From the NCBI GenBank assembly GCA_002245135.1, contig NGBS01000597.1:78756-142755 (forward strand): a stretch of DNA of 64,000 nt, written 5' to 3'. Below the pieces are notes generated by a model. The model was not told the origin of the DNA and did not search any database. It saw only the letters and a list, made by a program, of their open reading frames with translations. The first letter of the stretch is position 1. Every line of letters starts with the position of its first letter. Made by a program: the position numbers and the translations under genes. Source of the stretch: Proteromonas lacertae. Taxonomy: Eukaryota > Sar > Bigyra > Opalinata > Proteromonadidae. Positions 49,624 to 63,400 of this stretch are shown piece by piece.

Positions 49624-50913
49624 TTACATAGTCACCGATATTGGAGATTGACAATATACACATTTACCATAAACAGTGCCAAATATGGATATACTCTTTG
49701 TTGTGTTTAATGACTGAATCCATTCATATAAACAGCTTTTATGATATATTTTATTGCAATATATTCATTAAGAAGTAATTTATATAGTTTTATTAGAAAA
49801 AAAGATATGTGATTACACACTATTTCTGGGATTACTTTATTCCCATTATTTTCTATTCTATACATATAACATATTCCACATTCTATCATTACTCCATTAT
49901 TATTATTATTATTAATACTATTGTTATTACTATTACTCATATCACTAAACAAACTATTCAATGAAGATTTAGATGGAAACTCTATTTCTAATAATTCACT
50001 TAGATTAACCCTGATTAATTCATTATTATTCCATTTACTTATATTTTCATTAAAATTATTTCTTAGTTCATTTATATAAGTTTCATTTCCTAAAAATGTA
50101 CATTCACATAAACTATTACTATCTAATGGATTTACTTTAATTAATATGGAACAGTTATTTCCTATTGATATTCTACGAATTGTATCACTTCTTTGGGGAT
50201 TTTCTGGTTCTAATATCCAGCAGTTTTTATCCAAATCATTCATATTTAACCAGAATAATTCATATTTATTTATTTCTTTCACAAAATCATTATAAAGATT
50301 CAATAGAATATTATCATTTTTCTTTATATATTCAAATGGGATTGGTAGTGATGTTGTAATTTTAGATATTGTTTTAGGAAATTCATCACTTAATTCTACT
50401 TTTAAAATATGAATTAAATTGCTATTATCTTTGTGTTTAAAACAAATTTCATATAAATCATTTGAAATGCTTTCTACATTACTCTTTATTGGTGATAGTT
50501 CTTTAATTAGATTTGAATAAAATTCAATACTAGGAATCTATAATTAAGGCAGAATAAAAGAGGAATAGAGTAATACTTTGGATTTTACAGAATCTGATTG
50601 TTTTTGGCTTAATATTAACATTACATCATTTACTATCTCATTAATAGATATATTCTGATTTTTTAATTTCTATTGATTGTAATAATAACATCATAGGCTA
50701 TATACAAGCAATAAACTACTCCCACTTGACAATAACAAAGACTTCAGTTTATTATTACACTCTATATATGGATTTTCAGGATCTCTACATATTACTAACT
50801 CGTAATTCGTTTTCTAACGCATTAACATTAATTCATACATTTTCTTGTATAGTTAACAGCTTTTCATATCCTCTTTCATTTAAATCAATTAAACAATAAT
50901 TCACTTTTGACAT
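49624..50913 (-). CDS. FANCL: FANCL-like RING E3 ubiquitin ligase (Fanconi anaemia core)
   Basis: Start MSKVNYCLIDLNERGYEKLL at 50913. The N-terminal region (YELVICRDPENPYIEC) fits an ELF-type fold. The DRWD/URD matches FANCL: NCWILEPENPQRSDTIRRIS, NNCSILIKVNP, CECTFLGNE, SKWNNNELIRVNL and LLEIEFPS. The RING starts MIECGICYMYRIE, then IPEIVCN, and after a break CNKIYHKSCLYEWIQSL and GKCVYCQSPISVTM, with all zinc ligands in place. FANCL monoubiquitinates FANCD2/FANCI in crosslink repair. Four standard introns. The break between VCNH and the CNKIYHKSC exon (about 49765-49808) starts ATATCTTTTT and has no AG acceptor. An Asn-rich insert (NSNNNSINNNNNN) precedes the RING. Confidence 0.88.
49765..49808 (-). 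other. Candidate non-GT-AG intron inside the FANCL RING
   Basis: Removing about 44 nt joins VCNH to IYCNKIYHKSC, giving the C-x4-C spacing known for FANCL. On the minus strand the segment starts ATATCTTTTTTTC, contains no AG, and carries ACTTCTTAATGA near its 3' end, like a U12 branch point. The boundary can slide by up to four bases because ATAT flanks both ends. Confidence 0.45.
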
Positions 50914-51423
50914 TTTTACTCTATTTGACGAACTAGAAGAAAAAGAAAATATAGAAATAAGCTTGGCTTGATTTCTTTTTTATAAAACATCAACAATAAA
51001 TTGAATGAGGTGTATTAATCAACAAAATAATTATATAGAATGAAATAATATAATAATGGTCAAATTTAATATATTATTTCTATTTCATTAATTGTAAAAT
51101 AAGAATTACCTGTAGTATTTGCAACCATCAAATATATAAGTATATCTATATTTTTATATATAATCTTCATATCTTTATTGTATTTATTTATTTTCATACA
51201 TACAATCATTTGAGTGAATTGTTGTAATATCAATATTATTTATGTTGATTAAATACACTTTTATTCATTCTATTAATTTTTATGGAGGTGTAGTTAATCA
51301 AATTCGTAAATGTCTTGCTGTGTTTAATAATAAAAAGAAATACCAATTTATATTGAAGTAAAAAATGTTTACAACCCTGAAAACAACATACAATGATATA
51401 TAAAATGCATTTATATGAGATTA
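50914..51423. promoter_or_regulatory. Intergenic region upstream of FANCL
   Basis: 510 bp between the FANCL start and the 3' end of the giant surface protein gene (both minus strand). ATCAAGCCAAGCTT (minus strand, about 50959-50972) lies some 46 bp upstream of the FANCL ATG. I see no gene or repeat in the rest. Confidence 0.4.
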
Positions 51424-54400
51424 TCATACTCTTTTACTACTGTTTTTCTTTTTAGCGTTTTTGGTTTTATTTTTATGAGGTTTTGAATCTTTTGTCTTTA
51501 ATTCATCAACAACTTTTTGAAGTTCTATCATTGCTTTATCATTATGATTTACTTTTACTCCCTTTTCAGCTATTGGGTTAGATTTGGTAATTTTAGGTTT
51601 GGATTTAGATTTTGATGAATGAGATTCAGTTTTTCTACATCGACATAGCATTATTCCAATTATTATTATTATCAATACCACCACTCCTCCACCTATTATT
51701 CCTATTAACATCACTGTTGATAAACCACTACTACTACTATCATCTTCATCTCCATTATCATTAGAATTTGTTGGATAGACTGGCTTTTCTTCTACTTTTA
51801 TTACTTCAACTTCCACATCTTTGAATATTGTTTCATCAAATAATTCACATTGTGTTTTGATTTCTTCATTTAATTTGTGGCTATTCATCATTTCTTTTGC
51901 GATTTCTATGATTTTATCTTTAGTTAATTCTTCAGGAACAGTCACTATTACTTGAATATTCATTTCATTTTCTAATCCTCTCAATAACATCTTTCGATTA
52001 CTATTACTTACTACTTCTATATCATTTCTTGTCAATCTTATACTTTCATTTTTGTAGATTTCAATTATTGAATCTTTTATTATATTTTTATCATTCTCAT
52101 TCAATTCATATGAAAAACTATCGGAAATATTGGAGATTCTAATTTCAATACCAATTCTTTCTATTGGTTTTGGTGTTGTTGGAATAATTGTTGTTGGTTT
52201 TATTGTTGTAGTTTCAGGAGTAGTTGGAGATTCAGTTATTGTTGGATTAATTGTGGAAGTTGGATTAGCTGTAGATGGATTGATTGTTGTTGGAGGAATA
52301 GTAGTTGGTTTTGATGTTGTTGGTTTTGGTGTTGTTGGATTTGATGTTGTTGGTTTTGGTGTTGATGGAGGAATAGTAGTTGGATCGATTGTAGTTGGTT
52401 TTGGTGTTGTTGGAGTTGGAGTTGTTGGATTAACTGTTGTGGGAATTGGTGTTGTTGGAGGAATTGTTGTTGGTTTTGGTGTTGTTGGAGTTGGGGTTGT
52501 TGGATTTGATGTTGTTGGTTTTGGTGTTGTGGGTTTTGGTGTTGATGGAGGAATAGTAGTTGGATTTGATGTAGTTGGTTTTGGTGTTGTTGGAGTTGGA
52601 GTTGTTGGAGTTGGAGTTGTTGGATTAACTGTTGTTGGATTTAGTGTTGTTGGTGGTGGAGTAGTTGGTTTGGATGGATCTCCATTATGAATATCTACAC
52701 TTAAATCAAAACATTTATTATCTACACCATAACTTAATGGAGATTCTACACAAATATTCACTGTTTCAATTACATTATTATCTACATTTCCTACACTCAT
52801 TATCACTTTATATTCATATTCATATGGTAAATATTTCACATTCTCAGATGATATCATGCTAATTATTACATTTCCACTTACTACTATCTTTGATGGATAA
52901 GGTAAACTAAATATCATATCAAATTCACTATTATCTTCGATATATCCAGAATAACTAACTGTATATGAGGGATTTACTTCTTTATTCACTATTTCTATTA
53001 TTTCTTTTTCATTTTCAGGTAATACATTATAATCAATTCGATTATAAGATTTATCAACACAACTATCTCTGTTTATTACTTCATTTATTGATTGAATTGA
53101 AAATTCATTTCTTGACCAACTTCTCACATTTATATTATCAGAACTAATACAGTTATTGGATGAAGATATTGATATATCTTTAGATTCATCTTTTATATCT
53201 TTTAACAACAAATATAATTTATATCTCTCTAATATATTCTCTTTGTATATCGGACTTAGACTAATCTCATTTCTATACCACACAGATTTCACTTTATTGT
53301 AATGTGGATTAGAATCTTCATCAAATGATATATCAACATTCTCCAATATTCCATATTCATCGATTATTCTTTTACTATTTTCATCATATCTTGGCATTAT
53401 TGAATAGTATAACTTTGATTTATCATCATTTACATAAAATCCATTCAAATATTTGTATGGCTTTTCTTTTATATCAGATTTTTCATCAATTATTTTGATT
53501 TCTTCATTGTTAAATAATCTTTCGATATTTATTGAACTTTTTCTTTCAATTATGACATTTTCAATTATACTTGGTTTTTCTGATCCATCACCATTTTGTA
53601 TATCTTTAAACTTACATGATATTATTAATCCATCATCTACACTTAAGCAACTATACACATTCTTTAACGATGATTGTGATTTGGTATATTTCGCCATCAT
53701 AAATATACTAGCTTCACTACTTTCTATATTCTTTATTAAGTGATAATGAATATAACTATTGGATAATATCACATTTGCACTATCTCCACCACTTTCAAAC
53801 ATTCCTCGAAATCCGATCACTTCACTTTTACCATTTAATAAACCTATTCTTATGTCACTCCAACATTCATCAACTATTTCTATCACATTACTTCGACATA
53901 AAAATGGACCAAAGAATCCCCAATCACCTACATCTATATCAGCTACTTCTCTTACTATTCCAAAACATCGATATAACTTCAAATATAATGATGTTGTTGT
54001 TGCATGAGCTACTGTTAAACTGTTGCTTATTCCTTTGATGGCTTTTACATTAAATGTATTTATATCACTATAACTGTATGAAATTATAAGATTTTCAGAT
54101 GAACCAAACAATAAACCTTCATGAACTTCATGATTTACATCTCTTGTTGATGTAAAACTATATTCATTCCCTTTCACAAATATTCCACTTATTTCTTTTC
54201 CTTCAATATTCTTTATCATTCCACTTATTAAGCCAAATGTTGATATATATGTATTGGAATTTATTGAGATTTTACCATCAAAGAATATTCCTACATGAAT
54301 CATTATCATATTCTCCATTGAATTACTTAATAAACCAAATACTTCTTTATCTTCTTTTTGAATTATTTCGATGTTGGAATTCACTTTCAATTCAACATTA

Positions 54401-57400
54401 TATAAATAACTATTTGACAATTTACTAAATATTCCATTGGAATTTAAATGTAATATATTTCCAGATGGTATTGATTCTATCACAAAATGAAGATGTTCAA
54501 ACAATTTACCATCTAAATTACCAAATAATTGAAGATTCTTTGATTCATCACTGTTTGTATCAAATTTTAATACTATTCTTGTTTCATCTCCTTTTCCTAT
54601 TAATTTGGAGAATTTTATACTCTCAGATGATGGAATATTCCAATCTTTCATTTCAACTATATATGATTTATCAAGTAGTATTTCATCTTGATTTTGAGTA
54701 ATAATTTTATAAAAATCATTTCTTGGTGGTAATGTTGTTGGTTTTGGAGTTGTTGGAGAAATAGTTGTTGGTTTTAGAGTTGTAGGAGTTGGTGTTGTAG
54801 GTGGTACTAAAGTTGGTGGATTTATAAAACATTTACTATCATCAATCACACTATCCCAACCATTTGATAAACATTTTCGAATTTTGTAGCCATAAGTACA
54901 TTTCACCATCGAATTTCCACTTACATAAACTGAAGGAAATTCTCCATCATTTTCACATACGGATAATGACTTTTGATTCATCACAAATAACTTAAATTGA
55001 AGATAAAATCCCCATGTAGCCATAAAGTTATTAATACTTAATACTTCTAGTCTATAACTCTCAAATGACTTTTTGTTATTTAATAAATTGTATTCATGTT
55101 TATTATAACATTCTAATCCTGCTATTTCATCTCTATCTCCACCTATTTCAGTTAAACCCATATTCTCATTAGAATACAATTCGTTCCAGATTGGATTGTC
55201 ACTATCACTACTTCCAAATATCTTCATTGATTTGGGTTGAGTATTGGCATTGTTGGTACAACCAGCTATTGAAAATTCATTTATATAATGAGCTTCATTG
55301 TTCTTAAATGTATAAGTTATATTATATGGAAAGAAATTCTCAGGATGTTTATCATATTTATCATCATTATAGAATGCAATTGAACAAAAATCTTTTACTA
55401 CTCCTTCTTTTATCTCAAATGTTTTTTCCATTCCTTCTACATTATATCCCTTATCTTTTTCATTATCTGTTGCTGGAGTACAAACATAATCAACATTATC
55501 TACTCTTGATATTTGAATAGATGATGTAATTGAATTTGTATTTGATAATTCTAATACAAATAAATCACTTTTATCAGTTGGAATGGAATTTTCATGAATT
55601 TCAACTCCTATATAGTTTATTCCATTTTGAATTACTTCCAATGGAATTGATAATTGTCGATTATTAATATCACTTTTTAATGATAAAGTTGAAAAATCGA
55701 TATTACCAGATTTAAGATTTCTTCGGAATATTTCATATCCATTTACATAGATTAATAAACCATCATTATATGCAACTCTTATAGATGGAGGACCAATATT
55801 CTTTATATCTTCTATCATAAAGTAGCTTCTATAATATCTAGTAATCGATGATTTCTTATCAAATTCACTTGGCTTTCCAGATTTCCAATTCTCTTCATTT
55901 GGTGTGAAAAATAAACACCAAGAAGAATCTGTTTGACTAATATCTGTATATTCCCATTTTGTTTTATCTGTTATAGGTTTATTTGGATCAGATGGTTCTT
56001 GAGTTGTTGGTTTTGGTGTTGATGGAGGAACAGTAGTTGGAGGCATAGTTGGTCCTTCAATTTCACCTGAAGTGTCAATACTTATAAATGTTGATCCAAA
56101 CAAATCTGTATAACCTTCTCCTACTAATCTATTAAATTCTTCCATAACAAGTTGTGTATTTGGATTGAAATATGAAGTTAATTTCTTTGCATTAGCTTCA
56201 GCATCTGCAATTCTTACTTCCACTTTAAGATTATTTTCTCCTTCTTCTGTTTGTTCATCAATGAAATCTAATAAAACTGAAGATGGTTTAACAATAACAC
56301 CAGAAGCACTTAATGCACTATTCAATGATTGAGCAACCAATTGTTGGAATACTTGATAATGAAAACCAGATATATCAGATTTAGATTTTAATGGAATAGA
56401 CATATCGAATTTAAGATATACTTTTTCTGGTGGTGGTATTTCTTTATCATCTACAGCCACACAACTTGAATTATTTGGAGTTCCCCATCTACCAATTGGA
56501 ACTGATCCACTAACAGTAAATGAATTACATGGTCTTACTTCAGTACCTAAGAATCCAGTTGGACATAAAACAGCAGCTTCTGAACCATAATCAGTAGTAA
56601 TCCATACACCTTCACCATTACATTGGAATGTTTCGATATTCAATGAGATTAATTGACGAATAGAATCACCTTGAGCATTGTGAGCAACAACATAATATAC
56701 ATCACTACCACGAGGAACTGTTGTTGATACTTTACCAGATATTTTACCCGTTGTTTCATCAAGTGATAATCCTTTTGGTAATGCTGGAGATAAATCATGT
56801 AATCTATAAGAATCTGGTTCACCTTGAACATTAGTTGGACTTACTTCAAATGGTACATCATAATAGACATTATTATCTTTTGAAGCATATTGGAATGATG
56901 GAACATCTACCATACATCTACCTACTGGACTTTGCCATTTTGGATCTTCAACATTTGGACAATATCTACTTCTTTGACCTACTTTTGTTGAATCAGTACA
57001 TGCTAATACAGCTTGTGAACCAGCTCTTGTTTCTGGCCATTCACCTTCTTCTGGACATACAGCTAATACAACTCTAATCTTAAATTTTGTTTCTTTTTGA
57101 CCTACATTGTTTTTACCCAAAATTATAATATCACTGGGAAAGTTTTCTACTGAACTCATACCTTGTAAATGACCAGTGTTTTTATTCAATGTAATACCTA
57201 ATGGTAATGTACCTTCTCTTAAAGTGAATGATGTTGGCATACCACCACTTGTTCTCCTTGGTGGTAATGATTTATAGAAACCTACACTGAATGTTACATA
57301 ACCATCCTTCATTTCATATCCCCATACTTCTGGAGCTGGAGTTGTACAACCTGAATCATCTTCATCACCCCATGATGGATTTGCTGTATATGGACATCTA

Positions 57401-60400
57401 ATAATTATATGACCATTATAACCTTCTGGACATGGCTTTGTTACTTCTGTACCAGCTTCACCTGATGGTAAATCTCTACTTGGAATAGCTGCACACATTG
57501 CATCTGCAACTACAATTGTCAAAGGAGTAGTCATTTCTTGATTTCCAATTGCACTTATTACTATATCTGGATAAGTTCTTGTTTCTGTTGGTGCACCTCC
57601 TATTGAACCATCTGTATTTAATTCTACACCTGGTGGTAATGTTCCAGATTTTACTGAATATGTAATATTATTCTTATTACCTACTATTACTGGAACTACA
57701 TTTGTGATTGGAACGTTTTTATATGCATTTATATAACTAATCGAATAAGAGAAGGATGTTGGATTTGGATTTTCACATGTACTAATAGGATCTTCTAATG
57801 TTGGATTATATTTCAATGGACAATATCTACTGATTTTACCAATTTGTGGTAGAGGACAGTCTGAAGAATAATATTCACCTGCAGGAACAGTTCCTGAACC
57901 AGGAAGACTACATGTAGCTTGTTGTACATTTATAGTAATAGGTTCTGAAACACCATTAATTGAAAGTGTATATGTTTTTGTGCCAACTTCCTTTGGTATT
58001 CCTTTAAAACATCCAGTGATTGGTGAAACAACATAATCTTGTGGTGTTATTGTAAGAGAAGTAACAGCTCCAGATACAAATACTACACTACTGTTGAAAC
58101 TCTTAGAACAATCTACTTCAATATCTTTATAAAGTGTAAATGCTTTGTTTATATATGCAATTGTTCCTGTTGAAGTAAATGCTTGAATCTTTAATGCTTG
58201 AGTATATGATGAATCTCCATTTGCAGCTGTTAAACTAAATTCATATAATCCAACATTTGGAGTCTCACATGTTAATGTAGCTGTAGTCGAACTTGAGGTT
58301 AATGTACATACATTCTGTGGATCATCTTTACTCCAAGTGGTTACTTGTCTTCCAGATATAACTGCGGCTGTCAATGGACTAGTTGATCCTGCAGTAACTG
58401 CAAATTCTGTATTGATTTGGTCATTTAACGAAACTGTGAATTCTGGTGGTAATAATTTACATCCAGATGTATCTTCACCTTCCCATGAAGATTCATATGT
58501 AGTTGAACATCTTCTAGTTCTATTTCCTGAATAACCATTTTCACATGCAATTGAAGCAGAATCACCAGCTTTTGTTTGTGGCCATGTTCCATCTCTATAG
58601 CAATATACAATTATAACAGTAATAGCAACTGATGCTTTTAATTCTTTACCATCTTCTGTTGTTCCTGTAACATCACATGAATATGTTTTAGCTTCATTAT
58701 CATTCTCAATCATAGCTATACCAGATAATATACCAGTTTCTGATTCAAATGAAATACCCATTGGTAAACCATTTGAACATGATATATAATAGCTATTTAC
58801 ACCACCATTAGTAGTTGGTGAAACAGAACTAGCAAATCCTACTTTAAATGTTGTTGGTGTATAGGAAATAGATGTTGCATGACTTTGACATCCAGCTATT
58901 TCATTTTCCCAATTTGCTGTTACTCCATCTGAATTAGCTACACATTTACGAGAAATCCATCCACTTTGAGTTGAATTACATGCTATTCTGGCAGTATAAC
59001 CAGCTGCTGTTGAAGGCCATCTACCATCTTCTGTTGCATTACAATAAGCTGGTATACAATTGTATTGTAATAAATCTGCCATTTGATAACCATAAACTCC
59101 ATTTTCTGGTTGTTTTACACCTGCTATTTGTAATCTAAATGCATTGTATGATTTGTAAATATTATTTAGATTAAACTTAGTTTGTACTGCATTAGCTGAT
59201 GGTAAGTTAACAGATAATTGTGTATCAATCAATTCCCAATCATCAGTACCATATTCTGATGAACCATATACTCTCCATCCTGTTGGATTTCTATATTCCC
59301 ATCTATCATTAGCTGTCCAGAAGTCATACATATTGAAATATTCAGCTCTTTTATTTGGCCAATAAATATCAAAATTAACAGGATAATCTTCTTTTTCATG
59401 TGTTACATATGTTTTAGTACCATGGTTATTATCAATTGCTTTGCTAGCTTCTTCACCTCCATTTGTTGTTCCTGATGTATAAGCTTGAACACCATTCATT
59501 GTTGTTTTTAATGAACATTTACCTGTTTGAGTTGTTGAACTAGCTGTTGGTAATAAAGATGCTTTAAATGGATCATATGCTATACTGCTTCTATATCTAT
59601 GACATTCTACAGCCATATAATTCTTACCAGCCTTAATCAACATTTGTGGAATTACAACAGTTCTTGCTGCTATTGGATCAATTAATCTCTTTCCCCATGT
59701 TGTTTCTGTTACTAATCCAATTGGTAAACCATTTCTGTATATTTCTACTCCATTCAAATAAATGATAATACCAGAATCATGTGTTACTGATAAATCTAAA
59801 CTGGAAATAAATGTTAATTCATCATAGAAATTAAACTCTATTCCATAATAACTAGCTATTGTTGTTCTTGTTGGGAATAATCCTGATCTATATTTATTTG
59901 GCATATATGATTTATCTAATTCACTCTTCCATTTATCATTATTTGGCTTGCTATTTGAGAAATGCCATTCAGAACTATCTGTTAAATAACTTGTTAATGA
60001 AACTACATACTGAGTAGTTTTTACTGTTGTTGAATCATGTCTATATGTATCAAGTAATTGTGTTGCTAAATAAATATAGAAATTAGTATCAGATGTCCAA
60101 GAATGCTTATCAGAATTTCCAACTACTAATTCATATGCACCTAATGTAACACAATCTGACATCCATTTATCATGATTCAATATATTACCTGCATTGCTTA
60201 TAACATAGGATGATGATGAAAATGATTTGAATGTATAATAGTTTCTTGGGCATTCATTATCACATGTAAATCTAAATACAGCTAATTCTTTTGTTCCTGG
60301 ACATTGTTGATCTGCAATAATTTGAATTGTTGTTGGACTTGATTCACCACTTGGATTTATGGCTTTTAATGTTATAGAAATACCATTTCTTCCCATTCCC

Positions 60401-63400
60401 ATTGTTGTACCAACAACACATCCTGTTTCTTCACTAAATCTTAAAAATTCTGGGAATTCACCAGATTCTACTATTTCTATTCTACTTGCACCATTTTGAA
60501 TAGATGGACATAAAGAAACAATTTGACCTGGAATTACATTCACTTGAGGTGTTGGATAAACTAAAATTGGTGGAGCATTTACTGTATTTCCATTAACAAC
60601 ATATGCATCTGTAGTCCAAGCACCATCAGTATTATTAGCTGAATATACAACCAAATTATCCATAGATATTCTAAACCAACCACCACTAGCAGCTCCTCTT
60701 CTTGTAAATGTTACATTGTACATATCTGGTGTATTACATTCAGTGTAAATATATTCTTGAAATCCTACTAATCCAGAACCTTGATGAAGTAATATACCTC
60801 TGCTATTCATTAATTGAACAACTACATCAGCATTTTGTATTGTATATTCAAATCTTAAGAATTTCATTGATCCTGGACAACCTGTTACTGTAATTGATAC
60901 TTTTGCTTCTGTTGATCCTGATGGATTTGATGCTTCAATTGTCACTGGTTCACTCCATTGTTCATAAGGAATGCCAGATATTTCACCTGTATTAGGATTA
61001 AGTGATAAACCTGTAGGTAAAGGTGATTTTAATGTATAAACTACACCAATCGCATTATCCAATGATGGAGATATTGAATTAACAGTAACTCCATTTACTG
61101 TTAATTGTCGACCAATACTTGTTGATATTGTTGGATATACTAAGTTTTGTGGATTGAATCTTTGTTCAACAGTAAATGTAATTTGAGTTGTATAGGTTGG
61201 TAAACTTGCATCTGATGAACTAGATGCTGTAATTGTATAAGTTGTTTCTAATACACCAAGATCAGTTGGAGTACCTGATATAACACCTGTTGATGGATTA
61301 ATCATTATACCTGATGGTAATAATGGATTGATTAAGAAATTGTTATATTTTGATGATTGTACTTGGAAGAATATTGGTTCATTACTTTTAATTGCAATAC
61401 CACTTACATATGTTGCCAATTTATAAGTATATTCTAAATAACCTTCTGGTACATGAAGTAAATATTCAAAATCAACCTCTTTTCTACTGAATGGATAATT
61501 TCCACTATCATGTGTCCATTCAAGTGAATGTGATTTATTACCTGAATTTTGTGCTTTACCAAATAATATACCAAAATATGTCAAACCACCATTTTCAAAT
61601 TTTATTGTTATATCCCTACTCTGTGAACCACAAGCTGTATTTTTATTTGAATAATAAGCACTTTCACTTGCTATATATAATCTTGACCAATCAGTTGCTT
61701 CAGCATGAAATGTATATTCTCCTGCTTCGGGTATATTAAGATAACCTTTCCAATAAGCAACGAATGAACTTTTAAAATCATTAGTTAAACCATCCCAAAC
61801 AGCAGCGCTTGATGGGAATTGTACACCTTTAGTTTCATATCTTGTAAATTTCAATGTTAATTGTTTAGGAACTTTATCAAGATCAATAATATCACATCCA
61901 ACATTTCCACTATAATAATAACCAGTTACACCTCTTGATAAACTATTTCCATTATTATCTAATATACCAAATGATATTTTAATAACTACTGTAACTACAT
62001 TTGTAGCTGTAATTGTATATTCTCTTCTGTTGTATGCAATTGTTGGAGTACCACTAATTACACCATTGTTAAACACAACTCCTGGTGGAAGATCTGGTTC
62101 AATTCTCCATGTTTTAACTGGTCCAACAAGAGTTGGAGTAATTGGTTCTATTTTAAGACCTTTTACAAAGATAAAATCATTTGTAGCATACGATACTTTC
62201 TGTAATATTGAACCTGTTGGTCTGGCAAATGCACTATCAGGAATACTAGTATAATCTGTAATTCCAGCATTTCTACTTCTCCATTTTATATCATAATATT
62301 GTGCAGTTCCACCATTGTAGAAATAAATTGCTAATTTTCTATAACCAGCTTGTAATGTCTTTGTATATGTGCCTGCTGCATTATAACTACCTGTCATAAC
62401 ATTTGCAACATTCATATCATCAATAAATACCCACATTTCATCATCTCCTTGTATTTTAAACTGCCATTCACCTCCTGCTGGAATATTAATATAACCTGTG
62501 AATCTAGTAGCATAATATTCTTTTCCTATAACTGATGAACTTGAATCTCGAACTGGATAAGCAATTTCATATGGTGAATTTCTTCCACTTAGTGTAGAAA
62601 ATGATGTTGGTATATCTACTTTTGTCACAGCATAATCACCTTCATTCCATTTTCTCATTAATTCAGATATTCCTATTGAACTAACTCCGCCATTTTCAGT
62701 CACTTCACCATCTAATTTACCATCATCCATAATTGCTTCTACAACTTGTAATAATAAATTATATTGTGGTGAATTTCCTGCTGGATTTACTGCATTCATA
62801 ATTATTGAAACTGGTGATGGAGATATTGTTGTTGCTATACCTGTTATTGATCCAGTTGTTCTATCAAATTTCAATCCTGCTGGCAATGATGCTTCATTTG
62901 ATATCATGTAACTATCAACAACACCAATACATGTTGGTGCAAATATTTCTGTTTCAATGTTTTGACCTACTTGCATTACTGAATTACCAAATGCATATGA
63001 AAACTTTTAATTAGTTCATAAATTTTCAATGGGAAGTTCAATTCATCATAGCCTTTTCTTTCACTTGTAACATTTAATACATAAGTTGTTGGACTTAATG
63101 CAACTGATGCTCTACCTGTAAAAGATAATGTTCTTCCAGCTACATTAAGCGAAATACCAGTTGGTAATGATGGATATATTGTATAATCTACAACTGCTCT
63201 AGTACATGTTATTACTTTATTAACTAAATCACCTACTTTAAATGTCATACCTGTAATATCTTGACAACCTGGTGGTGGTAATGAAAGGCATTTGCTTCTA
63301 TCTGGACTTGTCCATATTGGGTTGCCATTCACTAATGAACATGTTACTGTTGCACTACCACTATATTCACCACCACATCTAATATTAATTGAATTACCAG

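Noticed and set aside
52130-52690. 186-codon open frame of Val/Gly repeats on the plus strand
   Set aside because: It is the antisense of the Thr/Pro minisatellite in the giant surface protein; repeats of this kind stay open in more than one frame.
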